Shown here in pieces: positions 14,528 to 15,241 of a DNA stretch of 15,241 nt; within the stretch, counting starts at the first letter, position 1, and every line of letters starts with the position of its first letter. The notes under the pieces are model-generated. The model was not told the origin of the DNA. It did no database searches and saw nothing but the letters and a program-made list of their open reading frames with translations. This stretch comes from JBOHHR01 sp050740975 (GTDB lineage Bacteria > Pseudomonadota > Gammaproteobacteria > JBOHHR01): NCBI GenBank assembly GCA_050740975.1, contig JBOIEE010000209.1, positions 1-15,241 of the forward strand, read 5' to 3'. The position numbers and the translations under genes were made by a program.

Positions 14528-15241
14528 ATGAGTTCTGAACAGACTGCGCCGCTTAAGCTGTTTTACTTTACCGGCCGGGTACGGATCCTGCACTTTACCT
14601 GGTTCGCCTTTTTTATCTCTTTTGTTGTTTGGTTCAATCATGCCCCGCTTCTGGGCTCTATGCGCGAGGCGATGGGGCTGAGCGATCAGCAGGTCAAGAC
14701 TCTGCTGATCTTGAATGTCGCGCTTACCATTCCTGCGCGTATCGTTATCGGGATGCTGGTCGATAAGTTCGGCCCGCGCATCACCTACTCGGCATTGCTT
14801 GCCCTCGGGGGAGGGCTCTGTTTCTTTTTCGCGTTGGCGCAGAGTTTTCAAACGCTTGCGCTGGCCCGCTTTTTACTGGGTTTTGTGGGCGCGGGCTTCG
14901 TCATCGGGATCCGCATGATCGGAGAGTGGTTTCCGGCACGGGAGGCGGGCTTTGCGCAGGGAGTTTATGCCGGTTGGGGCAATTTTGGCGCGGCGGCGGG
15001 GGCCCTGGTGTTACCCACCCTGGCGCTGCTATTCGGAGGGGATCAGGGCTGGCGGTACGCCGTTGGTTTAACCGGCGCGATCGCCCTGGGCTATGCCTTG
15101 GTCTATTTTCTCGGGGTGCGCGACACGCCCGAGGGTTCGACCTATTTCAAACCCAACAAGCATGGCGGCTTGGAAGTCACGAGCCGCGGTGATTTCTTCG
15201 CCTATCTGCTGATGAACATACCGCTCTACCTCGCCCTCGCT
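14528..15241 (+). CDS. MFS transporter, nitrate/nitrite porter-like, 5' part
   Basis: The first 238 residues are visible and the frame runs off the right edge. The N-terminus is cytoplasmic, then membrane segments follow: LHFTWFAFFISFVVWF (21-36), VKTLLILNVALTIPARIVIG (56-75), a third near 86-106, a fourth near 109-131, a fifth near 143-168 and a sixth near 176-196. The loop after segment 2 carries the MFS motif RIVIGMLVDKFGPR (71-84). Segment 5 has AGWGNFGAAAG (148-158), which matches the 'nitrate signature' of the NNP family (NarK/NasA), and Arg71 may be the substrate-binding arginine of segment 2. Likely role: nitrate uptake or nitrate/nitrite exchange across the inner membrane. The second half, with the other signature and arginine, is outside the window, so substrate is not proven; related porters of unknown substrate share these motifs. 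Confidence 0.85.
   Translation, partial: MSSEQTAPLKLFYFTGRVRILHFTWFAFFISFVVWFNHAPLLGSMREAMGLSDQQVKTLLILNVALTIPARIVIGMLVDKFGPRITYSALLALGGGLCFFFALAQSFQTLALARFLLGFVGAGFVIGIRMIGEWFPAREAGFAQGVYAGWGNFGAAAGALVLPTLALLFGGDQGWRYAVGLTGAIALGYALVYFLGVRDTPEGSTYFKPNKHGGLEVTSRGDFFAYLLMNIPLYLALA

Overview
The window looks like a piece of a gammaproteobacterial chromosome. The signs are a release factor 2 gene with the classical programmed frameshift, palindromic repeats of the REP / 'GCGGGAATGACG' type, fragments of a REP-associated tyrosine transposase (RAYT), an MsbA-like ABC exporter and a nitrate/nitrite-porter-type MFS gene. A Chromatiales-like sulfur oxidiser would fit, but that is a guess from gene style. 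All recognised genes lie on the + strand.

Layout. (1) Positions 1-7472: the 3' part of a giant cysteine-free RTX protein whose start lies left of the window. It is built of GGxGxD nonapeptide arrays, longer ENLTLTG/TYVVD-type repeats and four HCBP-related segments, and ends in a probable type I secretion tail. (2) Positions 7473-10013: a scrambled mobile-element zone. It holds the C-terminal end of a RAYT gene, then RAYT-end-like motifs in both orientations, then an intact alpha/beta-hydrolase (lipase-like) gene (8093-9727), then the first codons of a RAYT gene fused in frame to a 117-bp, 98% identical copy of the RTX tail. The lipase is therefore flanked by direct repeats of the RTX 3' end. 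(3) Positions 10014-11225: a small basic protein with two HTH-like repeats, possibly translated from a leaderless mRNA, and a frameshifted remnant of a protein carrying a HEPN-type R-x4-H motif. (4) Positions 11226-15241: conserved-looking genes, namely prfB, an ABC exporter and a partial MFS transporter, with a compound palindromic repeat between the first two.

The right-hand genes appear to be separate transcription units and not a pathway. The left half is accessory DNA: a large secreted surface or exported protein followed by recombination debris and cargo genes. No type I secretion genes, tRNA, rRNA or CRISPR array were seen. The most notable structure is the 2.66-kb lipase segment bounded by the RTX-tail repeats. 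Recombination between them would delete the lipase and exchange the RTX C-terminus.
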